Source: Chloroflexota bacterium (GTDB lineage: Bacteria > Chloroflexota > Dehalococcoidia > Lucifugimonadales > GCA-2722455). Taken from it: 64,000 nucleotides of DNA. The stretch lies in NCBI GenBank assembly GCA_002722455.1, contig PBMB01000003.1, positions 34,799 to 98,798 of the forward strand, written 5' to 3'. The notes under the pieces are model-generated. The model was not told where the DNA came from. It was given only the letters and a program-made list of their open reading frames with translations, and ran no database searches. Below, piece after piece: positions 18,257 through 28,152 of this stretch. Each line of letters starts with the position of its first letter. Position 1 is the first letter of the stretch. The position numbers and the translations under genes are program-made.

Positions 18257-19729
18257 ATGATTGATTTATTAAAAACCCTTAAAAAAACAGAGATTTCCAA
18301 ATCACCTACTATTATAGTAATCGGTGATTTTATGTTAGACCATTATATATTTGGTACTACATCCAGAACCTCTCCTGAAGCTCCAGTTCCTATTGTCGAA
18401 TTTAAAAATGAAAATTATAGCCTTGGAGGTGCTGGAAATGTAGTAGCTAACCTCTATGAACTTGGTGCTAATGTAATTCCTATAGGAATAGTCGGCACTG
18501 ATTCGGCAGGATTACAATTAAAAAAACTAATCAAAGAAAAAAACTGTGACAATACGAATCTCATACCTGTAAATAATCGTTATACTACTATAAAAACTAG
18601 AGTTTTATCAGCTAACCAGCAAATTGTAAGGCTTGATAAAGAAGAAATCCAAAAAATCCCAACCTCAATCTCCAATCAATTAATTAAATCCTTGAATTAT
18701 CATATTCCAAAAGCAGACGTATTAATTATTAGCGATTATGCTAAAGGTGTCTGTTCAAAACCCATGACTCGGAAAATCATTGAAATAGCTAACTCTCATA
18801 AAGTTCCTATATTAGTTGACCCGAAAACTTCTGATCTTACATGTTACCAAGGATCTTACTTAATTACCCCAAACCTTAAAGAATTTAAAAATATAATAAA
18901 TAACCAAAATATTAGTAATAAGCAAATATCCTCATTAGCTAAGAAACTCCTCATTAAGCACGAAATCGACAATTTACTTATTACAAAGGGTTCTGAAGGA
19001 ATGTCACTAGTTTCATCTAAAAAAACTATTAACATCTCTGCTGATGCAAAAGAGGTCTTTGATGTCTCAGGTGCAGGTGATACTGTGATTGCAACAATTG
19101 CATTTTCGCTAGCACATAAAATAAATTTAGAAAACTCGATTCATTTAGCTAATATCTCAGCTGGAATTGTAGTAAGCAAAACTGGAACTGCAACAGTTAC
19201 TAAAGAAGAAATTATTGAATACATAATTGAAAAGCAACCTACAAAACAAAAAATATTTAATAACAAAGATAATTTTTATTCTACCCTTTCATACCTTCGT
19301 TCAAAAAAGAAGAAAATTGTATTTACTAATGGATGTTTCGATTTATTGCATATCGGACACATTTCCTTACTTGAACAAGCAGCAAAACTTGGTGATATTT
19401 TGATTGTTGCTATCAATTCTGATGATTCTGTAAAAAGGATTAAAGGAAATGGGCGACCTATAACTACAGAACAACATAGAGCTCGCATTTTAGCAAGTAT
19501 TTCAGAAATAGATGGCGTAATATTATTTAACGAAGACACTCCCTATGAACTAATTAAATTCATAAAACCAGATGTATTAGTTAAAGGTAAGGACTACAAA
19601 ATAGAAGATGTTATAGGAAAAGATATCGTTGAAAAAAATGGAGGATCTGTCGAACTTATAGATATAGTAGAAAATGTATCTACAACAGCAATTGCCAATC
19701 AAATCACACAACTAGATAGGGGCTCTTAA
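18257..19729 (+). CDS. hldE: Bifunctional heptose 7-phosphate kinase / heptose 1-phosphate adenylyltransferase
   Basis: HldE (RfaE) makes heptose 1,7-bisphosphate and, after GmhB acts, ADP-heptose. Residues 1-320 are a PfkB/ribokinase domain (GDFMLDHY near 23-30, GGAGNV, and DVSGAGD at 269-275 with the catalytic Asp). Residues 350-490 are a nucleotidyltransferase with TNGCFDLLHIGH (357-368, HxGH) and KGKDY. Both halves are complete and in E. coli-like order. It sits 54 bases after gmhA and its TAA directly touches the TTG start of hldD. Confidence 0.96.
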   Translation: MIDLLKTLKKTEISKSPTIIVIGDFMLDHYIFGTTSRTSPEAPVPIVEFKNENYSLGGAGNVVANLYELGANVIPIGIVGTDSAGLQLKKLIKEKNCDNTNLIPVNNRYTTIKTRVLSANQQIVRLDKEEIQKIPTSISNQLIKSLNYHIPKADVLIISDYAKGVCSKPMTRKIIEIANSHKVPILVDPKTSDLTCYQGSYLITPNLKEFKNIINNQNISNKQISSLAKKLLIKHEIDNLLITKGSEGMSLVSSKKTINISADAKEVFDVSGAGDTVIATIAFSLAHKINLENSIHLANISAGIVVSKTGTATVTKEEIIEYIIEKQPTKQKIFNNKDNFYSTLSYLRSKKKKIVFTNGCFDLLHIGHISLLEQAAKLGDILIVAINSDDSVKRIKGNGRPITTEQHRARILASISEIDGVILFNEDTPYELIKFIKPDVLVKGKDYKIEDVIGKDIVEKNGGSVELIDIVENVSTTAIANQITQLDRGS

Positions 19730-20689
19730 TTGATTATAGTAACCGGTGGAGCTGGGTTCATTGGCTCAAACCTTATTAAATATTTAAATCAAAATGGATA
19801 TTACGATATCATAATAGTTGATAACGTTGGATCCACAATTAAATTTAATAATCTAACTGATATTTATTTCACTGATTACATACATAAAAATGATCTTTGG
19901 AAAGTGATAGACAATTATACAGATGGTATCGAAACAATCATACATTTAGGCGCTTGTTCTAATACAATGGTCCAGGATTTCGAATATCTTATTGAAAATA
20001 ACTTCCATTATACCCAAAAACTCTGGAATTATTGTACAAAAAACAAAATTAAATTTATTTACGCTAGTAGCGCGGCAACATATGGAGATAGCTCTAATGG
20101 ATTTAGTGATGACCATGGAAATACCTTTTTATTAAAGCCTCTCAATCCATATGGCCTGAGTAAACACTTATTCGATACATGGTGTCTAAGAAAAACATCA
20201 GTAAATAAACTAAATCCTCCATTTTGGGCTGGATTAAAATTCTTTAATGTCTATGGCCCAAATGAATTCCATAAAGGGAAAATGGCTAGTATGGCTTTAC
20301 AAAGCATCAACCAAATAAAATCAACGAATTCGTTAAAACTATTTAAATCTAATGACCCTTCTATAAAAGATGGAGATCAAGTAAGAGACTTTATATATGT
20401 TGAAGATGTAGTAAAAGTAATTTTTTATTTCTTAATTAATGACATCAAATCTGGCATCTATAATCTGGGTACTGGTAAACCTGAATCTTTTAATAAATTA
20501 GCTCAAACAATTATGGATGCTTTAGATATTTCTGGGAAAATAAATTACATAGAAATACCTGATTCGATTAAAGGTAAATTCCAAAACATGACAAACGCAA
20601 ATATGAGCAAACTAAGATCTGTTGGATATAAAGATGATTTCAATAATCTTGATACAGGAATACGTAAATATATCAATGAAATTCAATAA
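19730..20689 (+). CDS. hldD: ADP-L-glycero-D-manno-heptose 6-epimerase
   Basis: A short-chain dehydrogenase/reductase epimerase: NADP loop GGAGFIGSN (6-14), Ser/Tyr/Lys site in ASSAATYG and NPYGLSKHLFD, and the HldD-like IIHLGACSNTM segment. It converts the D-glycero to the L-glycero form of ADP-heptose. The frame starts with TTG immediately after the hldE stop (TAATTG), so translation is probably coupled. At 319 aa it has the usual size. It completes the pathway and is followed by a polymerase-like membrane protein. Confidence 0.93.
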   Translation: MIIVTGGAGFIGSNLIKYLNQNGYYDIIIVDNVGSTIKFNNLTDIYFTDYIHKNDLWKVIDNYTDGIETIIHLGACSNTMVQDFEYLIENNFHYTQKLWNYCTKNKIKFIYASSAATYGDSSNGFSDDHGNTFLLKPLNPYGLSKHLFDTWCLRKTSVNKLNPPFWAGLKFFNVYGPNEFHKGKMASMALQSINQIKSTNSLKLFKSNDPSIKDGDQVRDFIYVEDVVKVIFYFLINDIKSGIYNLGTGKPESFNKLAQTIMDALDISGKINYIEIPDSIKGKFQNMTNANMSKLRSVGYKDDFNNLDTGIRKYINEIQ

Positions 20690-20713
20690 TTATTTATCGG
20701 TAACAGGTAAGAA

Positions 20714-22069
20714 ATGAGGGTTCTTCGTCCATTAGCTGAGCTATTATTTTACATCTCATTATCGGCATCTTTTACAATTTCTATACCAATTTTTGGAATG
20801 TTTTCAGAGACATTATTTACACTAGGAAAAGAAATATTTGAAAATGCAATAATACTTCAAGATCTCATTATAATTGCTTGGATCATAGGATTTTTGATTC
20901 TACACTTTGATCAACAAGAAAACTCACCTACTATACCTGCTTATTTGGAAAAAATAGCCTTTGCTATAGTTTTATTAGGTATTGTAGTCATGATTATCGG
21001 TGCGTTGAATAACCATGAAAATATTTTTACACAATTTAGATTCTTCCTCTATGCTCCAATATTAGTCTATCTTCCAGTAATAATAAACTCCCGCAGAATC
21101 CTACATCGTGCTATTTGGATAGTTTCTATATTAAATTTAGTTGGCATTGCTTTTTATTTAACCCTCCAGTTAAATGATGTAGGTGCTGAATTACTTATTT
21201 TAAGAGGTTCTTATGATGGAAAATATATCGGAATGTTTGTATTCTTAACTATTCTTCCGATACTTTTTTCTTTACGTAATCAATTACTTAATTACAAAAC
21301 AATTTTAGTAATACTAGTAATAGGTATCATGGGATTAACTTTAGTGATCGACCGAACAAGTAGCGTTGTTGGACCTACTGTGTTAGGTGTAGTACTCATA
21401 TTTATCTTATCCACCAACCATAAAACTATCTGGTCATTTATCTCAGGTACTATAATAAGAGGTGTTTTGCTTGTTAGCATACTATTGATATTATCTTTTG
21501 GATTTTCAACAATAACAAACTCAAACTACATACAAGATGCTTCTACTGAAGTTATATGGCGCATAACCAATGCAATAGATTATCCAATTGCATTAGGAAA
21601 TACCGAAAATTGGTCACGTAGAGATAGTAGCTGGCTATATCGTCAGAGAGCTATTGATGAAGGACTACGACTTATCTCAAAAAGCCCATTTATTGGTAAA
21701 GGTAACGGTTATGAAACTGCTTTTGAAACACCTGATAAAGTAAGAGGTAGATCAGCTAGAGGATACCAAAAAGCTACATTACACAATTTCCACCTAACAT
21801 TTATGGTAATTGCAGGAATCCCTATATATATTTTTTGTATGCTTTTTATTCTAATTCCAATTTGGAAATGTATTAAATATACTCGTTTAAAATCTCATGA
21901 ATTCGAATGGCAAACAAAAGGCATAATCGCTGCAACACTTGCATATTTATTTGCATTAACAGGAACAGTTTTTGGGTTAGGCCACTTCCATACATTTTGG
22001 TTATTTCCTGCGCTATGTTTGACTGTAGCTACCTTAATAGAACAAAATATGAATAAAAAGGCTTATTAA
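20714..22069 (+). CDS. O-antigen ligase/polymerase-like membrane protein (Wzy/WaaL type)
   Basis: A 451-aa polytopic membrane protein with about ten to twelve hydrophobic segments and one larger loop (about 265-365) that contains a cluster with ENWSRRDSSWLYRQRAIDEGL, then GKGNGYETAFETP. That topology (large loop, then two or three TMs at the C-terminal end) is typical of Wzy polymerases and WaaL ligases, which are poorly conserved in sequence. Its position in a run with flippase and methyltransferases supports the role. Polymerase and ligase cannot be separated here. A second such protein lies at 47283-49835. Confidence 0.75.
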   Translation: MRVLRPLAELLFYISLSASFTISIPIFGMFSETLFTLGKEIFENAIILQDLIIIAWIIGFLILHFDQQENSPTIPAYLEKIAFAIVLLGIVVMIIGALNNHENIFTQFRFFLYAPILVYLPVIINSRRILHRAIWIVSILNLVGIAFYLTLQLNDVGAELLILRGSYDGKYIGMFVFLTILPILFSLRNQLLNYKTILVILVIGIMGLTLVIDRTSSVVGPTVLGVVLIFILSTNHKTIWSFISGTIIRGVLLVSILLILSFGFSTITNSNYIQDASTEVIWRITNAIDYPIALGNTENWSRRDSSWLYRQRAIDEGLRLISKSPFIGKGNGYETAFETPDKVRGRSARGYQKATLHNFHLTFMVIAGIPIYIFCMLFILIPIWKCIKYTRLKSHEFEWQTKGIIAATLAYLFALTGTVFGLGHFHTFWLFPALCLTVATLIEQNMNKKAY

Positions 22070-22070
22070 A

Positions 22071-22976
22071 ATGATTGAAAATTATTCTTTTTCTTATCCA
22101 ACATGGGGAAAATTGACTTCAGAAAAATATCATTCAATTGCTAAAGAGCTTAAACAATTGGGTTCAACAATTTCTTCTGAAACACAAGCTGATCCAGCAG
22201 GAAGACTACAAAATTTCACTCTTAAATTATGGGAAAATCCTTACATCTATTATCAAATAGAAAAATATTGTAAAAAAACATTAAAATCTCAATTAAAAAT
22301 ATTAGATATTGGTTCTGGATTAAGCCCATTACCCGCATATCTACAAAAAAAAGGGCATCAAGTAACAGCTGTAGATGACAACTCTTGGAAACTTTGGAAA
22401 AATGAATCTTGGATAAAAAAAATATACAACACGAATGTAGAATATATTATTATCAAAGATATATCATCTCTTAAACAATTTGAAAAAAACAGTTTTGACT
22501 TGATAATATCCTGTAGTGTAATCGAACATTTCGATGATCAAACTTTTAATCAGTTTATACCAACAATCTATAAAATACTTAAGCCTGAAGGATGTATTGT
22601 ATTAACATTTGACCTAAACATCCCAATTTTCCAAAAAAACAGAGATTCGTTAGAATCTATATACCCTGAAAAAGCTCTAAATATAATTGAAATGCTACTT
22701 AAGGATGATCCATCTTCCTTACTTGATGTTTACAAAAAAAAATTAAATTCTCTTATTTGGCAGATTAAATACCATTACCCTTTATTCATTTTTTCAAAAA
22801 TACTTTCAAATTTCATTTACCTCTTTTTCAAAAATTTTGACAGAGGTAATCTACAAAGAAAACTACTAAGCAGATTTAATAAATCAGGCCCAATATTTAA
22901 TACTTATTCAAGAAAATATCTTGGTGAAGTTACAACATCTATTGGAATCTCACTTTTAAATACACCAAAAAAATAG
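22071..22976 (+). CDS. Class I SAM-dependent methyltransferase
   Basis: A 301-aa protein whose SAM site ILDIGSGLSPLPAYLQKKG starts near residue 80, followed by VTAVDD and the SFDLIISCSVIEHF segment with the post-motif helix. The rest (about 180-301) is a basic, partly hydrophobic C-terminal extension of unknown role. It begins only one base after the polymerase-like gene and ends one base before the flippase gene, so translational coupling is likely. Probably methylates a sugar of the glycan; substrate unknown. Confidence 0.85.
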   Translation: MIENYSFSYPTWGKLTSEKYHSIAKELKQLGSTISSETQADPAGRLQNFTLKLWENPYIYYQIEKYCKKTLKSQLKILDIGSGLSPLPAYLQKKGHQVTAVDDNSWKLWKNESWIKKIYNTNVEYIIIKDISSLKQFEKNSFDLIISCSVIEHFDDQTFNQFIPTIYKILKPEGCIVLTFDLNIPIFQKNRDSLESIYPEKALNIIEMLLKDDPSSLLDVYKKKLNSLIWQIKYHYPLFIFSKILSNFIYLFFKNFDRGNLQRKLLSRFNKSGPIFNTYSRKYLGEVTTSIGISLLNTPKK

Positions 22977-22977
22977 A

Positions 22978-24456
22978 ATGAATGATTCACTAGGCATTAA
23001 AGGGAAAATTGTCTCCGGATTAATCTGGATTCAATTTGCTCGAATATATGAACAAGGTATTCGATTTTTTAGCGGTATATATCTAGCTCGAACTATAGCA
23101 CCAGAATTCTTTGGACAACAAGCTTATGCAATCGGAATATTCGCCATAATGTCTCTCATCGTAATGTTTGGACAAGATTTATTTATTATAAGACAAAATC
23201 TGAGTCAAAAAGATACAGAAATAAAAGTATTTCTAGGCTCTCAAATATCTATTAGAATAGGTTTAACGTTACTACTTTTTACAATACTTCTACTACTATG
23301 GACTGCTAATATCATACCAATTAACCAAGATATGAAAATATTTGTATTTGTTTTATTGATAGGGCAAGCACCTAACTATATAATTACAATATATTCACAT
23401 TACATGGAAAAGTTATTACATTTTAAAAAACTTGCTTTAATAAACGTAATTAGCGCCTCAATAGCAGTTTTTACAGGAGTATACCTTGCATTCCAAGGAC
23501 AAACAATCTGGGCGTTACTTTCAATAGTAATTTTAAAAAATATCTGCTATTCTCTTCTTACATTAATCCTATCCCCTATTCTCGTAAAACCTTTAATTAA
23601 TATCAAATCAATTAAAGAATTTTTTAATTTTGGAAAAATACTTTTCATTTCCGATAGCGCAGGCCGAATATATTCAAAAATCGATCAATTAAGTATTGGA
23701 TCTATCATTAGTAATCAAGCTCTTGGATTTTATCAAAGAGCTTTAATATTACTTCACTTAATAGACTCTTTAATAGGCGCTACAATAACTCAGGTTACAG
23801 TAGCTGCTATAGGTAAAATTAAACAATCTAATGATGCTACAGATAAAACATTACAACAAAGCATTGAGTTATTAACCAGAGTTTCAATAGCATTAATACT
23901 CTGGATAGGGATTACAGCAAGCGAAGTCATTCCTATACTCTATGGAGAAAACTGGTTACCTTCAGTAGTTCTGATTCAATTATTGATGCCATATGCTTTA
24001 TGTTTTTCACTCAACAACTTGTTACGTAGAACAGAAGTAGTAAGTGGCGCTCCAAAATCTGTAATGATAATTCGCATAATTCAATTAATGTTGTTAGGTA
24101 TTCTCATATATCCAATGATAACAATTTGGAATGCAAATGGAGTAGCTATTGCAGTAGATATCAGTATGATAGTTTCAACAATCCTGCTATTTAGAATAAT
24201 TAAAATGCATATAACCTTAAATCTTAAAAAAATATTTTTTATACCTATTGTGATTGTTTGTCTATCGTCAATTAGCACTTTACTAATAAAATTTCAATTA
24301 GCAAATCTAGTTGGGACATTCGAATTATTTTTTATAGAATCCACTGTCTACTGGCTCATTACAATAACTATGTTTTATATTTTAGAAAAATCACTTTTCT
24401 TTCAAATAAAAGATGTTCTTCTAAGCCGTGTTTTAAAAATGTTAAACTACAACTAA
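22978..24456 (+). CDS. Oligosaccharide flippase (Wzx, MATE/PST superfamily)
   Basis: A 492-aa membrane protein with about 12-14 TM segments. It opens with the typical KGKIVSGLIWIQFARIYEQGIRFFSGIYLARTIAPEFFGQQAYAI of polysaccharide-transport flippases, and has the mid-protein YSKIDQLSIGSIISNQALGFYQRA stretch (about 231-255) shared by the family. It moves lipid-linked repeat units across the membrane. It is embedded between two methyltransferase genes, one base after the first. Only one flippase was found in the window, against two Wzy-like proteins. Confidence 0.9.
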   Translation: MNDSLGIKGKIVSGLIWIQFARIYEQGIRFFSGIYLARTIAPEFFGQQAYAIGIFAIMSLIVMFGQDLFIIRQNLSQKDTEIKVFLGSQISIRIGLTLLLFTILLLLWTANIIPINQDMKIFVFVLLIGQAPNYIITIYSHYMEKLLHFKKLALINVISASIAVFTGVYLAFQGQTIWALLSIVILKNICYSLLTLILSPILVKPLINIKSIKEFFNFGKILFISDSAGRIYSKIDQLSIGSIISNQALGFYQRALILLHLIDSLIGATITQVTVAAIGKIKQSNDATDKTLQQSIELLTRVSIALILWIGITASEVIPILYGENWLPSVVLIQLLMPYALCFSLNNLLRRTEVVSGAPKSVMIIRIIQLMLLGILIYPMITIWNANGVAIAVDISMIVSTILLFRIIKMHITLNLKKIFFIPIVIVCLSSISTLLIKFQLANLVGTFELFFIESTVYWLITITMFYILEKSLFFQIKDVLLSRVLKMLNYN

Positions 24457-24482
24457 AATAATTATCAATTACTCTTTTAAAA

Positions 24483-25139
24483 ATGGATACAACCAATTCA
24501 CTCGTTAAAATTAATATCGGATGTGGTTCAACACCTATAGAAGGTTGGTTTAATTATGATAACTCTTTTTCTATCCGGTTATCAAAACAACCTATACTAT
24601 ACAACATATTAGGTAGTATGGGTTTTATATCTAAAGCTCAACGTGAATATATAAGTTTTTTAAAACACTCTAATGTAATTTTTGCAAATGCTACTAAGTA
24701 TATCCCGCATGCTGATCAAAGTGTTGATGTAATTTATAGCTGCCATATGCTTGAACATCTAACAAAAAATGATGCAATTAATTTTCTTAAAGAATCACGC
24801 CGTGTTCTAAAAAATAACGGCATTATTAGAACCATAATACCCGACATAAAATATTTAGTTAACAATTACATCGAATCGAAAGATGCAGACACGTTTATTG
24901 AAAACACCTTACTGACTGAAGAATACCCTACCCTCAAAAGTAAAATTAAATATTTATTTCTAGGTAGCCGTAACCATCAATGGATGTATGATGAAAATTC
25001 TCTGTCAAAATTATTGACTTCTGCAGGCTTCAATAAACCTCAAATTATGAAGCCTTGCCATACTAACATTAAAGACCATGGCAAACTTGATCTTTCCGAA
25101 AGAGCTACGGGAAGTATTTGTATAGAAGCATTTAAGTAA
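24483..25139 (+). CDS. Class I methyltransferase, glycan-cluster type
   Basis: A 218-aa protein beginning KINIGCGSTPIEGWFNYD (SAM motif I with the GCG core), followed by SVDVIYSCHMLEHL and a RRVLKNNGIIRTIIPD strand, then a tail. This small form (the pattern IGCGxxxxxGW.N.D) is common in capsule and lipopolysaccharide loci. It has no extra domains. It follows the flippase by 26 bases. Substrate unknown. Confidence 0.83.
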   Translation: MDTTNSLVKINIGCGSTPIEGWFNYDNSFSIRLSKQPILYNILGSMGFISKAQREYISFLKHSNVIFANATKYIPHADQSVDVIYSCHMLEHLTKNDAINFLKESRRVLKNNGIIRTIIPDIKYLVNNYIESKDADTFIENTLLTEEYPTLKSKIKYLFLGSRNHQWMYDENSLSKLLTSAGFNKPQIMKPCHTNIKDHGKLDLSERATGSICIEAFK

Positions 25140-25217
25140 ATATAGATTTAGCACTATATACTGCAATAAATGAAAGCAAAGGTAAACAACTAATCAATTT
25201 GTCATGAGTACTTTCTA

Positions 25218-26267
25218 ATGAAAACTAAGAGAATGAAAATACTTTTTGTTGGTGTTATAGATGTTCCGTCATCAAGTAATACATCAATGGCTAAGGAGTT
25301 AAGAAATCTTGGGCACCACGTAATAGATTTTAATTATCGAACAATTAGTAGAGATTTTTCACAGAATGAAAAACGAATCACTCAAAATGTTGAGCAACTA
25401 TTACAAAAACCATATAGTCTTTTACGCCGTTTCTCTACAAGATCTTCTTTATATAACCCTTATTTTTCTATTCAAGGTAGAAAAGCCATGAATGATTCAT
25501 TAGAACGTGTTTTAAATTCTGAAAAATACGACTTGGTACTTTTTTCAAAAACTGACACTGTTAATTTTCAAACTATCAGTAAAGCTACAAATGTAGCTAC
25601 AACTTGGTATTATTTTATGGACCCTTTATTTGTTGCTAAAAATATAAATGCAAAAGAATATGCTAATCGTTGTACTTGGGCAAGTTCGATTTCATCAGAT
25701 GTAGTAAACCATTTTTCTAAAACAAATACTAACTCAATATTATTAGGACAAGGAGTTGATAATCAAATTTTCTACCCTATCCCCAAAAATAATACACTAG
25801 AAAAAGATGGTGTCCTTTTTGTAGGAACAAAAACAAAAAAGAGAACTCAATTAGTTAATTTTCTAATTAAAAATAAAATACCAATTAAATGTTATGGAAA
25901 AGGGTGGAACAACAAGCCTATATATGGTGAAGCTTTAGCAAATTTATATAGAAAATCAGCTATAGTATTAAATTTTTCTCAAGGACTACCTTCATATTCT
26001 ATTAGAGTTTACCAAGCTACTGGATGTGGAGCATTCTTGATAAGTGAAGATTCTACAGATTTAGCGAAAGCATTTGAAATTGGAAAGGAAATTGAAACTT
26101 TTAATACTAAATTTGAACTTCTGGGAAAAATTAAACATTATCTAAACAACACACTTGAAAGAAATACAATAGCACATGCTGGTTGTAACCGAACTCATAC
26201 CCAATATACTTGGAAACATCGTATGACTTCTTTAATTGAAATGGTTCAAAACAACAATAGTATCTAG
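25218..26267 (+). CDS. CgeB-like glycosyltransferase (GT-B fold)
   Basis: A 349-aa GT-B enzyme. The N-terminal half (KILFVGVIDVPSSSNTSMAKELRNLGH) resembles the DUF3880/CgeB acceptor domain. The C-terminal half has GVLFVGTKTKKRTQLV, then NFSQGLPSYSIRVYQATGCGAFLISE, the GT1-type donor region with R-x-x-x-A-x-G-C-G, and a last helical HRMTSL segment. These occur in spore-coat and LPS-type clusters. Start is ATG 25218; an internal ATG at 25233 would remove only five residues. Donor sugar unknown. Confidence 0.78.
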   Translation: MKTKRMKILFVGVIDVPSSSNTSMAKELRNLGHHVIDFNYRTISRDFSQNEKRITQNVEQLLQKPYSLLRRFSTRSSLYNPYFSIQGRKAMNDSLERVLNSEKYDLVLFSKTDTVNFQTISKATNVATTWYYFMDPLFVAKNINAKEYANRCTWASSISSDVVNHFSKTNTNSILLGQGVDNQIFYPIPKNNTLEKDGVLFVGTKTKKRTQLVNFLIKNKIPIKCYGKGWNNKPIYGEALANLYRKSAIVLNFSQGLPSYSIRVYQATGCGAFLISEDSTDLAKAFEIGKEIETFNTKFELLGKIKHYLNNTLERNTIAHAGCNRTHTQYTWKHRMTSLIEMVQNNNSI

Positions 26268-26277
26268 TGTCTTATCC

Positions 26278-26928
26278 TCACTTTTTAATAATAACTAAAA
26301 AGCATCTATTACCATCGGGTCTATCATATACAATGCTTGATTTATAATTATAGTTTGAAAATAGTTCTTCAACATCTTTTTCATAAAAATGCTGAATATG
26401 ATCTGGACTATCAGCTTCATGACCATAAGGAAAAGTAATAACACATCCACGACGAGCAACTCGAAAAAGTTCATTTACTGCTTTAATTGGGTCTTGAATA
26501 TGCTCAATTACAGCATTAGATGTAACAATATCAAAAGCATTGTCATCAAATTCAATGTTATGGATATCACCATCTTGAATTCTATGTTTACCAAACCCCA
26601 TATCATAAAAGAAATTATTTACTAATTTTCTATACCAAATATCAGGCTCAATTCCCGAAAAATCTTTTCTATTGAATAAATACCAATAGGATAATCGCCC
26701 ACCACCTGAACCAACTTCTAGAATTGATTTATATTCAAAAACATCACATGCACCAATTATATGTTGATCCATTTGTGTAGTAATGGGGGATTTATCATTA
26801 AGCATTTGCTTAATATAGTCTTTAGCAACTTTTCGGTTAATATTAGTCTCTCGAAACAACCTTAAATTTAACCAAAGAGATGCTGGCAAAACACTTTTAA
26901 TAATATTCTTAAATATACTAAATACCAT
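26278..26928 (-). CDS. SAM-dependent methyltransferase
   Basis: A 216-aa class I methyltransferase: ILEVGSGGGRLSYWYL is motif I, FSGIEPD closes strand 2, and AFDIVTSNAVIEHIQDPIKAVNELFRVARRG is the motif II/III stretch. It is on the minus strand, convergent with the CgeB-like gene (10-base gap) and 5 bases downstream of a GT9-like gene, with which it is likely cotranscribed. The C-terminal part ends in RPDGNRCFLVIIKK. Substrate not assignable. Confidence 0.83.
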   Translation of the reverse strand: MVFSIFKNIIKSVLPASLWLNLRLFRETNINRKVAKDYIKQMLNDKSPITTQMDQHIIGACDVFEYKSILEVGSGGGRLSYWYLFNRKDFSGIEPDIWYRKLVNNFFYDMGFGKHRIQDGDIHNIEFDDNAFDIVTSNAVIEHIQDPIKAVNELFRVARRGCVITFPYGHEADSPDHIQHFYEKDVEELFSNYNYKSSIVYDRPDGNRCFLVIIKK

Positions 26929-26933
26929 TTCAC

Positions 26934-27875
26934 TTACAACCTTAACTTATCTTTCTTAATTTGTTGCTTAATTATATCCAATACAAATCCAGAAGAACAA
27001 GGAACCAATCTCAACCAAAATTGCGACCTGTTATTAATTAATCTCATTAAATATCTATAGGCTTTACTTAAAATATCATGTCTGACCACATCAATGAACA
27101 CACTACTATTTCTCCATTTATCATGTATCCCAAGTAAAATTAAATCAGAAGTATAAAAGACTAATGATGGAATTTTTTGAGACATAGCAACATATGATGA
27201 AAAACCTTCAGGAGTAATAAAAAAATCTAATGAAACAATAGAAGATACCCAATCAACAAAAGAAGTTTGCCCTACTAAAAAATTTGTACTCGGAAGATTC
27301 AATAATTCATTTAAATCGTTATCATCATATCCTTCACCAGTACCAAATATATAAAATTCTATTTTTTTATCAAAATGAATATTTAAAAAAGTGATTACAG
27401 ATTTTATCCATTCAATCGATAATCCTTTATAATTTGTAGCTAATTTCCCCGTATGTAATTGAATTCCAATATTTAAGGAAGTTTTTGGAAATGAAGCAGG
27501 ATTTAAGTCTAAAATAGGATATGGATCAAAATCAATATAATGTGGATCATGGGGAAACTCTTTAGCTGAAATGCCACTTATAGTGGTATTTATATAATCA
27601 CCAGTAAATGAAGGTCTTTTTAAGCCAGATTTAGAATCAAAATATGTGGAAGGAATTACATACTCCACATATGGGAACAACGAACATAATTTGGAAATGG
27701 GATCATCAAATTCAATAAATTCACTTTGTCTGTGTAGCCTAACATTATGTCCTGTATTCTTATGATAATCACTTAATTTACATAATACTAGGAATGCATC
27801 ACCAAGGGTGCCTGAAAACGTAAAATCAACTATTCGTGGTTTTTTGGTTTTAGTATTCAATGTCCAACTCTTCAA
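26934..27875 (-). CDS. GT-B glycosyltransferase, GT9/heptosyltransferase-like
   Basis: A 313-aa protein with the shape of a GT9 enzyme: an N-terminal sheet with SGTLGDAFLVLCKL in place of the usual GDxxxxxP loop, then GIQLHTGKLATNYKGLSIEWI (compare GxHPGS...W) and TPEGFSSYVAMSQKIPSLVFY in place of the donor motif DTGLxHxAAALxxPxVxLF. Sequence is divergent, so substrate is open. The nearby ADP-heptose pathway makes ADP-heptose a candidate donor. The start is 277 bases from the divergent unit at 28153. Confidence 0.6.
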   Translation of the reverse strand: MKSWTLNTKTKKPRIVDFTFSGTLGDAFLVLCKLSDYHKNTGHNVRLHRQSEFIEFDDPISKLCSLFPYVEYVIPSTYFDSKSGLKRPSFTGDYINTTISGISAKEFPHDPHYIDFDPYPILDLNPASFPKTSLNIGIQLHTGKLATNYKGLSIEWIKSVITFLNIHFDKKIEFYIFGTGEGYDDNDLNELLNLPSTNFLVGQTSFVDWVSSIVSLDFFITPEGFSSYVAMSQKIPSLVFYTSDLILLGIHDKWRNSSVFIDVVRHDILSKAYRYLMRLINNRSQFWLRLVPCSSGFVLDIIKQQIKKDKLRL

Positions 27876-28124
27876 ACTTACGATAATACAGATAAATCAC
27901 ATTTGTCATGCTATTCTTTCATTACCAATCGATTTAATATCAAACTATCAATACAATAATTTTACAAATAATAAGGATATTAAAACAAGTAATGATAATG
28001 CTTGATTAAATACAAATTATTAATCGACTGAAGCATGTAGGATAGAGACTTCTCACCTTACATTAACAAAAAATGGTATTAATAGTATCTCAATTTGTAC
28101 TATTAAAGATTAATTTTTATTATT

Positions 28125-28152
28125 ACTATTATCCTAACAATAGGATAATAGT
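28125..28152 (+). promoter_or_regulatory. Perfect hairpin overlapping the ribosome-binding site of the 28153 gene
   Basis: ACTATTATCCTA (28125-28136) and TAGGATAATAGT (28141-28152) are exact inverted complements around ACAA (28137-28140). The pairing extends one step further, T28124 with A28153, the first base of the start codon, giving 13 bp. AGGA at 28142-28145 is in the 3' arm, so the folded RNA would hide the Shine-Dalgarno. It could instead be a palindromic operator. No T-run follows, so it is not a terminator. Confidence 0.7.

Noticed and set aside
27808..28005. A plus-strand 65-codon frame across the start of the GT9-like gene into the divergent gap
   Set aside because: It has no ribosome site and overlaps the 5' end of a supported gene; the protein looks random.
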